From the NCBI RefSeq assembly GCF_900445235.1, contig NZ_UFSM01000001.1, forward strand, positions 1,689,501-1,753,500: a DNA stretch of 64,000 nt, in the 5' to 3' direction. Under the pieces are notes generated by a model. It worked only from the letters and a program-made list of their open reading frames with translations. It was not told where the DNA came from and ran no database searches. Source of the stretch: Aminobacter aminovorans. GTDB taxonomy: Bacteria; Pseudomonadota; Alphaproteobacteria; Rhizobiales; Rhizobiaceae. A program made the position numbers and the translations under genes. How positions within the stretch are numbered: the first letter of the stretch is position 1; every line of letters starts with the position of its first letter. Shown here in pieces: positions 25,757 through 33,858 of this stretch.

Positions 25757-26272
25757 TCAACCTGCCACGGCGTTGCGGGCAACCACTTCGAGATAGGCCG
25801 CCTGCAGCTCCTGGCGCACCGGCAGCCGGTGCTGTGCTGCCTCCGACAGCGGCTCGCCGAGATGGTCGGTGCGCAGTTCCTCCATGAAACGCTGCCACAT
25901 TTCGGGCCCGCCCTTTTCCAGCAGTTCGGCGCGGATGCTGAGCTCTTCGCTGACCGGCAGCCATTTGCGACCCCAGGCGGCGATCTGCGCGAAAACCGGC
26001 AGCAGCTCGATCGCCATTTCGGTCAGCGAGTAGATCGCCTTCTGCTTGTGGCTGGGGTCGTCAGCCTTGCTGATCAGCCCGTCCTCGAGCAGCCGCCGCA
26101 GCCTGTCGGCCAGGATGTTGGAGGCGATGCCTTCCTCGGACTGGGTCAGCAATTCGCGGAAGTGCCTGCGATTGCCGAACATCATGTCGCGCAGGACGAT
26201 GAGGCTCCATTTGTCGCCTACCACCTCGAGGGTCAGGTTGATCGGACAGCCCGACCGATGCTGCTGGTTCAT
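25757..26272 (-). CDS. HxlR-family transcriptional regulator
   Basis: 171 residues with the HxlR winged helix: CPINLTLEVVGDKWSLIVLRDMM, then FRELLTQSEEGIASNILADRL, with an early Cys (Cys9) as in redox-sensing family members such as YodB and HypR. The C-terminal half (about 105-171) is longer than in minimal HxlR proteins. ATG 26272 is the start that leaves the conserved N terminus intact. It is divergent from the broken SRPBCC gene across 113 bases holding repeated AACCRGTT boxes, which it may bind. Confidence 0.88.
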   Translation of the reverse strand: MNQQHRSGCPINLTLEVVGDKWSLIVLRDMMFGNRRHFRELLTQSEEGIASNILADRLRRLLEDGLISKADDPSHKQKAIYSLTEMAIELLPVFAQIAAWGRKWLPVSEELSIRAELLEKGGPEMWQRFMEELRTDHLGEPLSEAAQHRLPVRQELQAAYLEVVARNAVAG

Positions 26273-26288
26273 GCAAGTGTCTCCAAAA

Positions 26289-26350
26289 AACCAGTTGCAA
26301 TGTAAAATCAGTCTGCCTATCGTACAACCAGTTAGTTTATGCAACCGGTT
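26289..26350. promoter_or_regulatory. Three AACCRGTT boxes in the HxlR/SRPBCC divergent promoter
   Basis: AACCAGTT at 26289-26296, AACCAGTT at 26326-26333 and AACCGGTT at 26343-26350. The last is the core of the palindrome CAACCGGTTG, and the second and third are 17 bases apart, about one and a half helical turns. They lie between the HxlR start and the SRPBCC start. Autoregulatory binding by the HxlR protein is inferred from position and repetition. Confidence 0.45.
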
Positions 26351-26385
26351 GTGAATGCCGACAATGGCGCGCGATGTAGAGAGAC

Positions 26386-26859
26386 ATGACCGCGACGTCA
26401 GCAGTTCAGGCCGGCTTCAGCATCGACCATTGTTACGCAGCGCCGCCCGCCGAGGTGTTTGCCGCTTTCTCCAGTGCCGAGCGCAAGCGCCGCTGGGTCG
26501 CCTAAGGCGAAGGCTGGGAGGTCGATGAATTCTCGCTCGATGTCCGCATTGGCGGATCGGAGCGCAGCCGTTTCCGCTTGCAGGGAGGTCCTGAGATTTC
26601 CAACGACACCACCTATCTCGACATCGTTGCCGACCGCCGCGTCGTTATCGCCTATGTCATGGCGCTTGCCGGCATCCGCTTTTCCGCCGCGCTCGCCACC
26701 ATCGAGTTCACGGCCGAAGGCAATGGCACGCGACTGACCTATGTCGAGCAGGATTCGTTCCTCGACGGACAATACGGCTTGGCCGATCGCGAGGCCGGCT
26801 GCAGGAGCCGGCTCGAGACCCTGACCGGCGAAGTCGAGACGGTGGCGGTCGCCGCCTAG
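26386..26859 (+). pseudogene. SRPBCC/AHSA1-domain protein interrupted by an in-frame TAA
   Basis: Read from ATG 26386, the frame gives an SRPBCC (Aha1-type lipid/steroid-binding fold) N terminus (IDHCYAAPPAEVFAAFSSAE, then RKRRWVA), then TAA at 26503-26505, then continues without a shift: GEGWEVDEFSLDVRIGGSE to the TAG at 26857-26859. Without the stop the protein would be 157 residues, normal for the family. Homologues usually have Glu at this position (FAEGEGW), so a single G-to-T change, GAA to TAA, explains it. An internal start downstream would lack the first strand and helix. It is divergent from the HxlR gene, its probable regulator. Confidence 0.85.
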
Positions 26860-26904
26860 CGCGGTGCGCCTGAGATGGGAGAGATGCCAGACAAGGAGGC
26901 TGAG

Positions 26905-28251
26905 ATGAGTATGTCTTCGGGATTGGATCGTCGTAGCTTGATGAAGGGATTTGCGCTGTCGGCGGCTCTTGCCGCGCCGACGGCGGCCAGTGCCCAGGTG
27001 GCGCCGGCACAACCGGCTTCGGCCGCCACAGCTGCAACAGGGAAGACGGCGATGAGTGTGCGAAATTTTGTACCGGAGCGGCTCGATCGGATGCGCAAGG
27101 TCATGGCCGGCCATGTCGAGCGCGGCGATGTACCTGGTCTCGTCTGGGCGGTCAGCCGCGGCGGCGAGATCCATGTCGAGGCAGCCGGCACGCTTGCGCT
27201 CAACGGCTCGGCGCCGATGCGGAGCGACAGCATCTTCCGTATCGCCTCGCTGACCAAGCCGGTCACCGCGACTGCTGCGATGATCCTGGTCGAGGAAAGC
27301 CGTCTCAGGCTCGACGATCCCGTCGACACATGGCTGCCCGAGCTTGCCGACCGCAAGGTGCTCAAGAGCCTCGATGCCAAGCTCACCGATACCGTTCCAG
27401 CCAACCGGCCTGTCACGCTGCGCGACTTGCTCACCCTGCGCTTCGGCGTCGGCGCGATCATGGTCTATCCATTCGCCTATCCGGTGCAGCATGCGATGGT
27501 CGAGGCTGGCATAGCACCCAGCGCCGACCTGTTCCGCGGCTCGCCCGACGCCTTCATGAAGGCCGTCGGCTATCTGCCGCTCGCACATCAGCCGGGCGAG
27601 GGCTGGCTCTACCACACCGGCCTCGACGTTGCAGGCGTGCTGGTCGCGCGCGCTGCCGGCCAACCGCTGTCCGCCTTCATGCAGGAGCGTATCTTCGGAC
27701 CGCTTGGCATGAAGGATACCGGCTTCCACGTGCCGGCGGAGAAGGTCGACCGGCTCGCCACCGCTTACTCCTGGGATTTCCAGACCGGCAAGCTTGGCGT
27801 CTATGACGAGGCCAGGGGTGGATTGTTCGCCAGGCCCGCGACCTTCGAATCCGGCGGTGCCGGGCTCGTCTCGACAGCCGACGACTATCTCGCCTTCCAG
27901 AAGATGCTGCTTGGCAAGGGCGAACTCGGCGCCGAGCGCATCCTGTCGCGCGCCTCGGTCGAGCTGATGACCACCGACCAGCTTAGCGAAGAACAAAAGG
28001 CGAGTGCAGCGATGTTCTTCAACGGCAATTCGGGCTGGGGTCTCGGCATGTCGGTGGCGCTCAAGCGCGACAATCTCTTTACGACGCCTGGGCGCTTCGG
28101 CTGGGACGGCGGCTACGGCACCTCAGGATATGCCGATCCCGAAAACGACCTTGCCGGCGTGCTGCTGACCCAGCGGCTGATGGATTCGCCTGAGGCACCC
28201 AAGCACCATGTCGATTTCTGGACATCGGCCTACCAGGCCATCGCCGGGTGA
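26905..28251 (+). CDS. Exported serine hydrolase, class C beta-lactamase-like
   Basis: 448 residues. A twin-arginine signal (DRRSLMKGFALSAALAAP) with an Ala-rich cleavage area near residue 30 suggests export by Tat. The catalytic SxxK is S115-L-T-K118, and YHTG (in place of YxN) and GWDGGYGTSGY lie at the expected later places. The fold is that of AmpC/EstB-type esterases and D-amino-acid peptidases; its substrate is unknown. ATG 26905 follows AAGGAGG; an upstream ATG at 26875 is weaker. It lies 45 bases behind the broken SRPBCC gene on the same strand. Confidence 0.88.
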   Translation: MSMSSGLDRRSLMKGFALSAALAAPTAASAQVAPAQPASAATAATGKTAMSVRNFVPERLDRMRKVMAGHVERGDVPGLVWAVSRGGEIHVEAAGTLALNGSAPMRSDSIFRIASLTKPVTATAAMILVEESRLRLDDPVDTWLPELADRKVLKSLDAKLTDTVPANRPVTLRDLLTLRFGVGAIMVYPFAYPVQHAMVEAGIAPSADLFRGSPDAFMKAVGYLPLAHQPGEGWLYHTGLDVAGVLVARAAGQPLSAFMQERIFGPLGMKDTGFHVPAEKVDRLATAYSWDFQTGKLGVYDEARGGLFARPATFESGGAGLVSTADDYLAFQKMLLGKGELGAERILSRASVELMTTDQLSEEQKASAAMFFNGNSGWGLGMSVALKRDNLFTTPGRFGWDGGYGTSGYADPENDLAGVLLTQRLMDSPEAPKHHVDFWTSAYQAIAG

Positions 28252-28278
28252 GGCGCAAGCCTCACTTCCCCGCCAGCT

Positions 28279-29199
28279 TCACTTGCCGGCCAAAATATCC
28301 TTGATCAGCTTGTGGCAGCGCTCGGCCATGAAGTCGAGCAGCAGCCGGACCTTCGGGTCCTGCAGCTTCTTGTGCGGATAGACGGCGGCAAACTGCACCG
28401 GCGTCGGCGGCGTCTGCGGCAGGATGATGTGCAGCCGCTGGTCGCGGATGAAGGGCTCGACCTCGAAGCGTGGCTTGTTGATGATGCCGCGCCCGGCAAG
28501 CGCCCAGCCGGTCAGTACGTCGCCGTCGTCGGAATCGAAGGGACCGTGGACCTCGAACTTGGTCGGCCCGTTGGGCGTCTCCAACGTCCAGAAATATTCG
28601 CGCGATCCGGGATAACGCAGCATCAGGCAGTCATGCTTCTTGCCGATCAACTCGTTCGGGCTTTCAGGTTCGCCGCGCTTTTCGAGATATTTGGGCGCTG
28701 CGACCAGCACGCGCTCGCATTCCATGATGCCGCGCATCCTGAGGCTGGAATCCTCGATCACGCCGAGCCGGAAGGCGACGTCGAGACCTTCCTTGAGGAT
28801 GTCGACATTGTGGTCCGAAAGCCTGAGCCTGACCTCTATGTCGGGATACTTGTCATGGAATTCGGGAATGCCCGAGGCGACCAGGCGACGGCCAAGGCCA
28901 AGCGGGGCGGTGACGCGGATGGTGCCGCGCGGCTGGCCGGAAAGTGCAGAGACCGCAGCCTCGGCCTCGGTGATCGCCTCCAGCACCTGCTTGGCGCCAG
29001 AATAGAACACGTTGCCGTGCTCGGTCGGCATCAGCTGGCGCGTCGTGCGGTTGAACAGGCGGACGCCGAGGTGCTTCTCCAACTCCTTGATGCGGTTGGA
29101 GGCAACCGCCGGCGAAATGCGCATATCCCGGCCCGCGGCGGAAAGATTGCCGAGTTCCACGACGCGGACGAAGACAGCGATGTTATCGAGATATGCCAT
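28279..29199 (-). CDS. LysR-family regulator, CrgA-like, divergent from puuD
   Basis: 306 residues: N-terminal winged helix (residues 1-60; ELGNLSAAGRDMRISPAVAS then IKELEKHLGVRLFNRTTRQL) and a CrgA-type effector domain (about 88-300). ATG 29199 is preferred because the N terminus MAYLDNIAVFVRVVELG is standard; a longer frame to 29403 enters puuD. It is divergent from puuD over 147 bases and could control the purine genes. This is inference; CrgA-like regulators act on many pathways. Confidence 0.88.
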   Translation of the reverse strand: MAYLDNIAVFVRVVELGNLSAAGRDMRISPAVASNRIKELEKHLGVRLFNRTTRQLMPTEHGNVFYSGAKQVLEAITEAEAAVSALSGQPRGTIRVTAPLGLGRRLVASGIPEFHDKYPDIEVRLRLSDHNVDILKEGLDVAFRLGVIEDSSLRMRGIMECERVLVAAPKYLEKRGEPESPNELIGKKHDCLMLRYPGSREYFWTLETPNGPTKFEVHGPFDSDDGDVLTGWALAGRGIINKPRFEVEPFIRDQRLHIILPQTPPTPVQFAAVYPHKKLQDPKVRLLLDFMAERCHKLIKDILAGK

Positions 29200-29346
29200 G
29201 CGAGACCGATGGTTCCATAGCCGGCTTGTGCCGTGCAGCGCTACGCTAGTATTTTCCAGATTTTTTTGAAAGTCATCGCGAATCCTTCCACTTCCCCAAT
29301 GCATCGGGCATCGTAAGATCGGCACGCTGCGAAAAAGGGACGGCGG

Positions 29347-30567
29347 ATGTACGACTTGGCGTTTTTCATGGACTGGGCGAGCTTCGCCGTGCGGTGGCTG
29401 CATGTCATCACCGCCATGGCCTGGATCGGCTCATCGTTCTACTTCATCGCCCTCGACCTCGGGCTGAGGAAGCACGATAATCTGCCGGTCGGCGCGCATG
29501 GCGAGGAATGGCAGGTCCATGGCGGCGGCTTCTACCACATCCAGAAATATCTGGTGGCGCCGGCCCAGATGCCGGAGCACCTTACCTGGTTCAAGTGGGA
29601 ATCCTATGCCACCTGGCTTTCCGGCTTCACGCTGCTCTGCCTGGTCTATTACGGCGGCGCCGAGCTGTTCCTTGTCGACCGCAACGTGCTCGACGTATCG
29701 GCGCCTGTCGCCATCGCCATCTCACTCGCCTCGATCGGCCTCGGCTGGATCGTCTACGACCTGCTCTGCAAGTCGAAGCTCGGCGACCACGACACGCTTC
29801 TGATGATCATCCTCTACGTCGTCGTCGTCTTCATGAGCTGGGGCTATACGCAGCTGTTCACCGGCCGCGCCGCCTTCCTGCATCTCGGCGCCTTTACCGC
29901 GACGATCATGTCGGCCAACGTCTTCATGGTCATCATTCCCAACCAGAAGATCGTCGTCGCCGACCTCATCGCCGGCCGCAAGCCCGACCCGAAATATGGC
30001 AAGATCGCCAAGACCCGCTCGACGCACAACAACTACCTGACCCTGCCGGTCGTGTTCCTGATGCTGTCGAACCACTATCCGCTGGCCTTCGGCACCGAGT
30101 TCAACTGGATCATCGCCGCGCTGATCTTCATCATCGGTGTGCTGATCCGTCACTACTTCAACACTCTGCACAAGCGCGAAGGCAATCCGCACTGGACCTG
30201 GCTCGCCGCCGCCCTGCTGTTCGTCGTCATCATGTGGCTGTCGACGGTGCCAAAGGTGCTGACCGGCGAGGACAAGAACGCGTCCGTCACCACCGAGCCC
30301 TACATCGCGGCCGCGCAGTTCCCAAAGGTTCGCGATACCGTGCTCGGCCGCTGCGCCATGTGCCATGCCAACGAGCCGTCCTACGAAGGCGTCTACCATG
30401 CGCCCAAGGGCGTGGTGCTGGAGACCGACAACGCGATCGCCCTGCATGCGCGCGAAATCTACCTGCAGGCCGGTCGCAGCCATGCCATGCCACCGGCCAA
30501 CGTGACCCAGATCACGCCCGAGGAGCGGGCGTTGCTGGTTGCCTGGTACGAACAGGCGCGCAAGTAG
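29347..30567 (+). CDS. puuD: Membrane-bound urate oxidase with cytochrome c domain
   Basis: 406 residues. The membrane part (1-305) has about eight helices, including WLHVITAMAWIGSSFYFIALD and the conserved RSTHNNYLTLPVVFLMLSNH. A periplasmic C-terminal domain (about 315-406) carries one heme c site, C336-A-M-C339-H340, with Met residues downstream (SHAMPP) as a possible axial ligand. This PuuD type oxidises urate to 5-hydroxyisourate and passes electrons to the respiratory chain, avoiding the peroxide made by uricase. It fills the step between XdhAB and UraH. Confidence 0.95.
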   Translation: MYDLAFFMDWASFAVRWLHVITAMAWIGSSFYFIALDLGLRKHDNLPVGAHGEEWQVHGGGFYHIQKYLVAPAQMPEHLTWFKWESYATWLSGFTLLCLVYYGGAELFLVDRNVLDVSAPVAIAISLASIGLGWIVYDLLCKSKLGDHDTLLMIILYVVVVFMSWGYTQLFTGRAAFLHLGAFTATIMSANVFMVIIPNQKIVVADLIAGRKPDPKYGKIAKTRSTHNNYLTLPVVFLMLSNHYPLAFGTEFNWIIAALIFIIGVLIRHYFNTLHKREGNPHWTWLAAALLFVVIMWLSTVPKVLTGEDKNASVTTEPYIAAAQFPKVRDTVLGRCAMCHANEPSYEGVYHAPKGVVLETDNAIALHAREIYLQAGRSHAMPPANVTQITPEERALLVAWYEQARK

Positions 30568-30596
30568 CGCCTGAGACATATGGATTGAAAGTTCGG

Positions 30597-30615
30597 GGGC
30601 GCGCTCGTCGCGCCC
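30597..30615. terminator. Hairpin after puuD
   Basis: GGGCGCG / CGCGCCC with a five-base loop (CTCGT) lies 30 bases past the puuD stop and before guaD. It is GC-rich and followed by AATTCG rather than a T run, so it may be a weak or factor-dependent terminator or an mRNA 3'-end stabiliser between puuD and guaD. Confidence 0.45.
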
Positions 30616-30678
30616 AATTCGACGCGCGGCGATACGGGCCGCGATTTCGCCACGCCAGAAAGCCTGTAGAGTTCGATC

Positions 30679-31995
30679 ATGATCACCACACTTCTTCGCG
30701 GCCGTACCTTGTCCTTCCTGCGCTGGCCCGACAGCGCTGACGACCATGCGTCCTATGCCTATGAGGAAGACGGTGCCGTGCTGATGCGCGACGGCAGGAT
30801 CGCAGCCGTAGGCGCCTTTTCAGAGGTTGCGGCCCAGGCCGGCGACGCCAAGGTCGTCGACCATCGCCCGCATCTGATCCTGCCCGGTTTCATCGACGCC
30901 CATGTTCACATCCCGCAGATGCAGATCATCGCCTCCTATGGCGCCGAGCTGCTGGAATGGCTGAACAAATACACCTTCCCCGAGGAAACGCGCTTCATCG
31001 ACGCCCAGCATGGCCGCCGCATCGCGCGCCTGTTCCTCGATGAGATGGTGCGCCATGGCACGACGACCGTTGCGGCCTACTGCTCGGTGCACAAGCAGTC
31101 GGCCGAAGCCTTCTTCGCCGAATCGCACGAGCGCAACATGCTCAACATCGCCGGCAAGGTGATGATGGACCGCAATGCGCCCGATGGTGTGCTCGACACG
31201 CCGCAGGCGAGCTATGACGACACCAAGGCGCTGATCACGGAATGGCATGGCAAGGGCCGTCAGCATTATGCCATTACCCCGCGCTTCGCCATCACATCGA
31301 CGCCCGAGCAGATGGCGATGGCCGGCCAGCTGGCGCGCGAGCACCCCGACCTGCATATCCAGACGCATCTGTCGGAAAACCACGCCGAGATCGCCTTCAC
31401 CCAGGAACTCTATCCCTGGTCTCGCGACTATACCGATGTCTACGAACACTACGGCCTGCTCGGCAAGCGCACGCTGCTTGGCCACTGCATCCACCTCGGC
31501 GAGCGCGAATCCGACGCGATCTCCGAGCATGGCTCGATCGCCGTGTTCTGCCCGACCTCCAACCTGTTCCTTGGTTCGGGCCTGTTCGATTACCAGCGTT
31601 ACCGGAAGCGCGACAAGCCGCTCAGGATCGCCACCGCCACCGACGTCGGCGGGGGCACCAACTATTCGATGCTGCGCACCATGGACGAGGCCTACAAGGT
31701 CATCGCCCTCAATGGCGAGAAGCTCAACCCGCTCGCCTCCTACTGGCAGCTGACGCGCGGCAATGCCGAGTCGCTGTCGATCGCAGACAAGGTCGGCACG
31801 CTCGACGTCGGCACCGATGCCGACATCGTGGTGCTCAATGCCCGCGCCACGCCTGGCATGCGGCTCCGGATGGAGCGCACCGGCACGCTGGCCGAGGAGC
31901 TGTTCCTGCTCCAGACGCTCGGTGATGACCGTGCCGTGGTGGAAGTTTATGTCGCGGGCAAAGCCGCAAAGTCGACAATGGATCAGGCCGCCTGA
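30679..31995 (+). CDS. guaD: Guanine deaminase (amidohydrolase type)
   Basis: 438 residues of the metal-dependent amidohydrolase superfamily. Zinc ligands are visible in DAHVHIPQM, THLSENHAE, GHCIHL and the TDVGGGTNYSML aspartate. The segment ASYGAELLEWLNKYTFPEE is diagnostic of guanine deaminase. It converts guanine to xanthine and ammonia, feeding XdhAB. The ribosome site is weak. It heads a series with the UPF0303 and glycerate kinase genes, all on the plus strand. Confidence 0.94.
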   Translation: MITTLLRGRTLSFLRWPDSADDHASYAYEEDGAVLMRDGRIAAVGAFSEVAAQAGDAKVVDHRPHLILPGFIDAHVHIPQMQIIASYGAELLEWLNKYTFPEETRFIDAQHGRRIARLFLDEMVRHGTTTVAAYCSVHKQSAEAFFAESHERNMLNIAGKVMMDRNAPDGVLDTPQASYDDTKALITEWHGKGRQHYAITPRFAITSTPEQMAMAGQLAREHPDLHIQTHLSENHAEIAFTQELYPWSRDYTDVYEHYGLLGKRTLLGHCIHLGERESDAISEHGSIAVFCPTSNLFLGSGLFDYQRYRKRDKPLRIATATDVGGGTNYSMLRTMDEAYKVIALNGEKLNPLASYWQLTRGNAESLSIADKVGTLDVGTDADIVVLNARATPGMRLRMERTGTLAEELFLLQTLGDDRAVVEVYVAGKAAKSTMDQAA

Positions 31996-32052
31996 CCTTG
32001 CGTCATTCGCCCGCGTCTGCCATGTGAGCCGTGTCTGACGGAGGAACGGACG

Positions 32053-32559
32053 ATGGCAGCAGCCGAGGACCTGAAAAAGCTCGCCGAACAGGAAGACCGA
32101 CTGGTCTTCGACCGCTTCGATGAGGCGGTTGCCTTCGACATCGGCACGGCCATCCGCGCCCGTGGGGTGACCGAGAAATTTCCCATCATCGTCGACATCC
32201 GCCTGTGGGATCGGGCGCTGTTCTACTGCGCGCTGCCAGGCTCGACGGTCCACAACACCGAATGGGCGCGGCGCAAGATCAACGTCGTCAGGACCTTCCA
32301 CCGCAGCAGCTACCGCATGGTGCTGCACAAGGCACGGACCGACCGCACATTCGCTGTCGGCGATGCCTTGCCGATCGACGACTATGTATTGGCCGGCGGC
32401 GGATTCCCGATCCGCGTCAAGGGCGTCGGCGTCGTCGGCGCCATTGCCGTTTCAGGCCTGCCGGAGAGGCAGGATCATGAGGTGGTGGTCGCGGCGATCT
32501 GCGAGCACCTGGGCATTCCCAGCCACGACCTCGCCTTGCCCCCCGTTGCGAACAGCTGA
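32053..32559 (+). CDS. UPF0303 / HbpS-like (GlcG-fold) heme-binding family protein
   Basis: 168 residues of the UPF0303 family, related to GlcG/HbpS. IGTAIRARGVTEKFPIIVDI, TVHNTEWARRKINVVRTFHRSS and YVLAGGGFPIRVKGVGVVGAIAVSG are the conserved blocks. The fold is a small Gly-rich PAS-like one; the biochemical role is not settled, though heme or ligand binding is known in relatives. GGAGG precedes the ATG. It lies between guaD and the glycerate kinase gene, and GlcG-type genes often accompany glycolate/glyoxylate metabolism. Confidence 0.88.
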   Translation: MAAAEDLKKLAEQEDRLVFDRFDEAVAFDIGTAIRARGVTEKFPIIVDIRLWDRALFYCALPGSTVHNTEWARRKINVVRTFHRSSYRMVLHKARTDRTFAVGDALPIDDYVLAGGGFPIRVKGVGVVGAIAVSGLPERQDHEVVVAAICEHLGIPSHDLALPPVANS

Positions 32560-32577
32560 GAGAGTTTGAACGTCCCG

Positions 32578-33858
32578 ATGGCCATGACCGACCCGAAGCA
32601 TTTTCTGACCAGCGTTTTCGAAGCCACCGTGGCTGCTGCCGACCCCGAGCTCACCATCCGCCGCCATCTGCCGGAAAAGCCCAAGGGTCGCACCATCGTC
32701 ATCGGCGCAGGCAAAGGCTCGGCGCAGATGGCAGCTGCCTTCGAAAAAGCCTGGGACGGGCCACTGGAGGGCGTGGTCGTCACCCGCTATGGCTTTGCCG
32801 CCCCTTGCGATCGCATCAGGATCGTCGAGGCTTCGCACCCGGTGCCCGACGCCAACGGCCTCGAGGCGGGAAAGCTTCTGCTGGAGACGGTTGCTGGCCT
32901 GAGCGAGGACGATCTTGTCGTGGCGCTGGTTTCCGGCGGCGGCTCGGCTCTGCTGCCGTCGCCTGCCGGCAATCTGACGCTGGCCGACGAGATCGCCGTC
33001 AACGAGGCGCTGCTTGCCTCCGGCGCGCCGATCTCGGCGATGAACACCATCCGCAAGCACATCTCAGGCATCAAAGGCGGCCGGCTCGCCGCTGCCGCAT
33101 GGCCGGCGCGTGTCGTTTCGCTGGTCGTGTCGGACATTCCCGGCGACAACCCGGCGCTGGTCGCTTCGGGTCCGACAGTGCCCGATGCGGCTTCGCGCGC
33201 CGACGCCTTGCGCCTGATCGAGACCTATCGCATCGCGCTGCCCGCCAATGTCATGGCCCATATCAACTCGGCAGCCGCCGACGCGCCGCAGCCGACCGAC
33301 CCGCGCTTTGCCCGCAACAAGGTGCATGTCATCGCCTCTGCCGCCGTATCGCTCGATGCCGCCGCTGAAGCGGCGCGCAAGCAGGGCGTCGAGACAGTGA
33401 TCCTCTCCGACGCCATCGAAGGTGAGGCACGCGAGGTCGGTGGTGTGCATGCGGCCATCGCCCGCGAGGTCGCGACCCGCAACCGGCCGTTCAACAAGCC
33501 GGTTCTGATACTGTCCGGCGGCGAAACCACCGTCACGCTGCGCGCCAAACCTGGTGAAAAAGGGGGGAAAGGCGGCCGCAACAGCGAGTTCCTGCTCGCC
33601 TTCGCCATTGGCATCGACGGCGTCTCAGGCATCGATGCACTTGCCGCCGACACCGACGGCATCGACGGCTCCGAGGACAATGCCGGCGCCTTTGCGGACG
33701 GCTCGACGGTTTCGCGCATGCATGCCGCCGGCGTCGACGCCAAGGCGATGCTCGCCGGCAACAATGCCTGGACGGCGTTCCATTCGGTGGGTGATCTTTT
33801 CGTGCCCGGGCCGACCGGCACGAACGTGAATGATCTCAGGGCGATCTTGGTCCGCTAG
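32578..33858 (+). CDS. ttuD: Glycerate 2-kinase / hydroxypyruvate reductase family (MOFRL)
   Basis: About 426 residues: an N-terminal DUF4147 domain (about 1-235; VIGAGKGSAQMAAAFE, VALVSGGGSALLPSPAG, NTIRKHISGIKGGRLA) and a C-terminal MOFRL domain (about 305-420; LSGGETTVTLR, GGRNSEFLLAFA, DTDGIDGSEDNAGA). It phosphorylates D-glycerate to 2-phosphoglycerate; older annotations call it hydroxypyruvate reductase. The exact start is unsure (TTG 32566, ATG 32578 or ATG 32584). In a purine locus it could use glycerate made from glyoxylate through tartronate semialdehyde; the carboligase and reductase are not in the window. Its TAG overlaps the convergent udgX stop. Confidence 0.9.
   Translation: MAMTDPKHFLTSVFEATVAAADPELTIRRHLPEKPKGRTIVIGAGKGSAQMAAAFEKAWDGPLEGVVVTRYGFAAPCDRIRIVEASHPVPDANGLEAGKLLLETVAGLSEDDLVVALVSGGGSALLPSPAGNLTLADEIAVNEALLASGAPISAMNTIRKHISGIKGGRLAAAAWPARVVSLVVSDIPGDNPALVASGPTVPDAASRADALRLIETYRIALPANVMAHINSAAADAPQPTDPRFARNKVHVIASAAVSLDAAAEAARKQGVETVILSDAIEGEAREVGGVHAAIAREVATRNRPFNKPVLILSGGETTVTLRAKPGEKGGKGGRNSEFLLAFAIGIDGVSGIDALAADTDGIDGSEDNAGAFADGSTVSRMHAAGVDAKAMLAGNNAWTAFHSVGDLFVPGPTGTNVNDLRAILVR

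Noticed and set aside
26503..26505. TAA as a possible recoded or read-through codon
   Set aside because: TAA is not used for selenocysteine or pyrrolysine, and no slippery or read-through context is apparent; a plain nonsense mutation is simpler.
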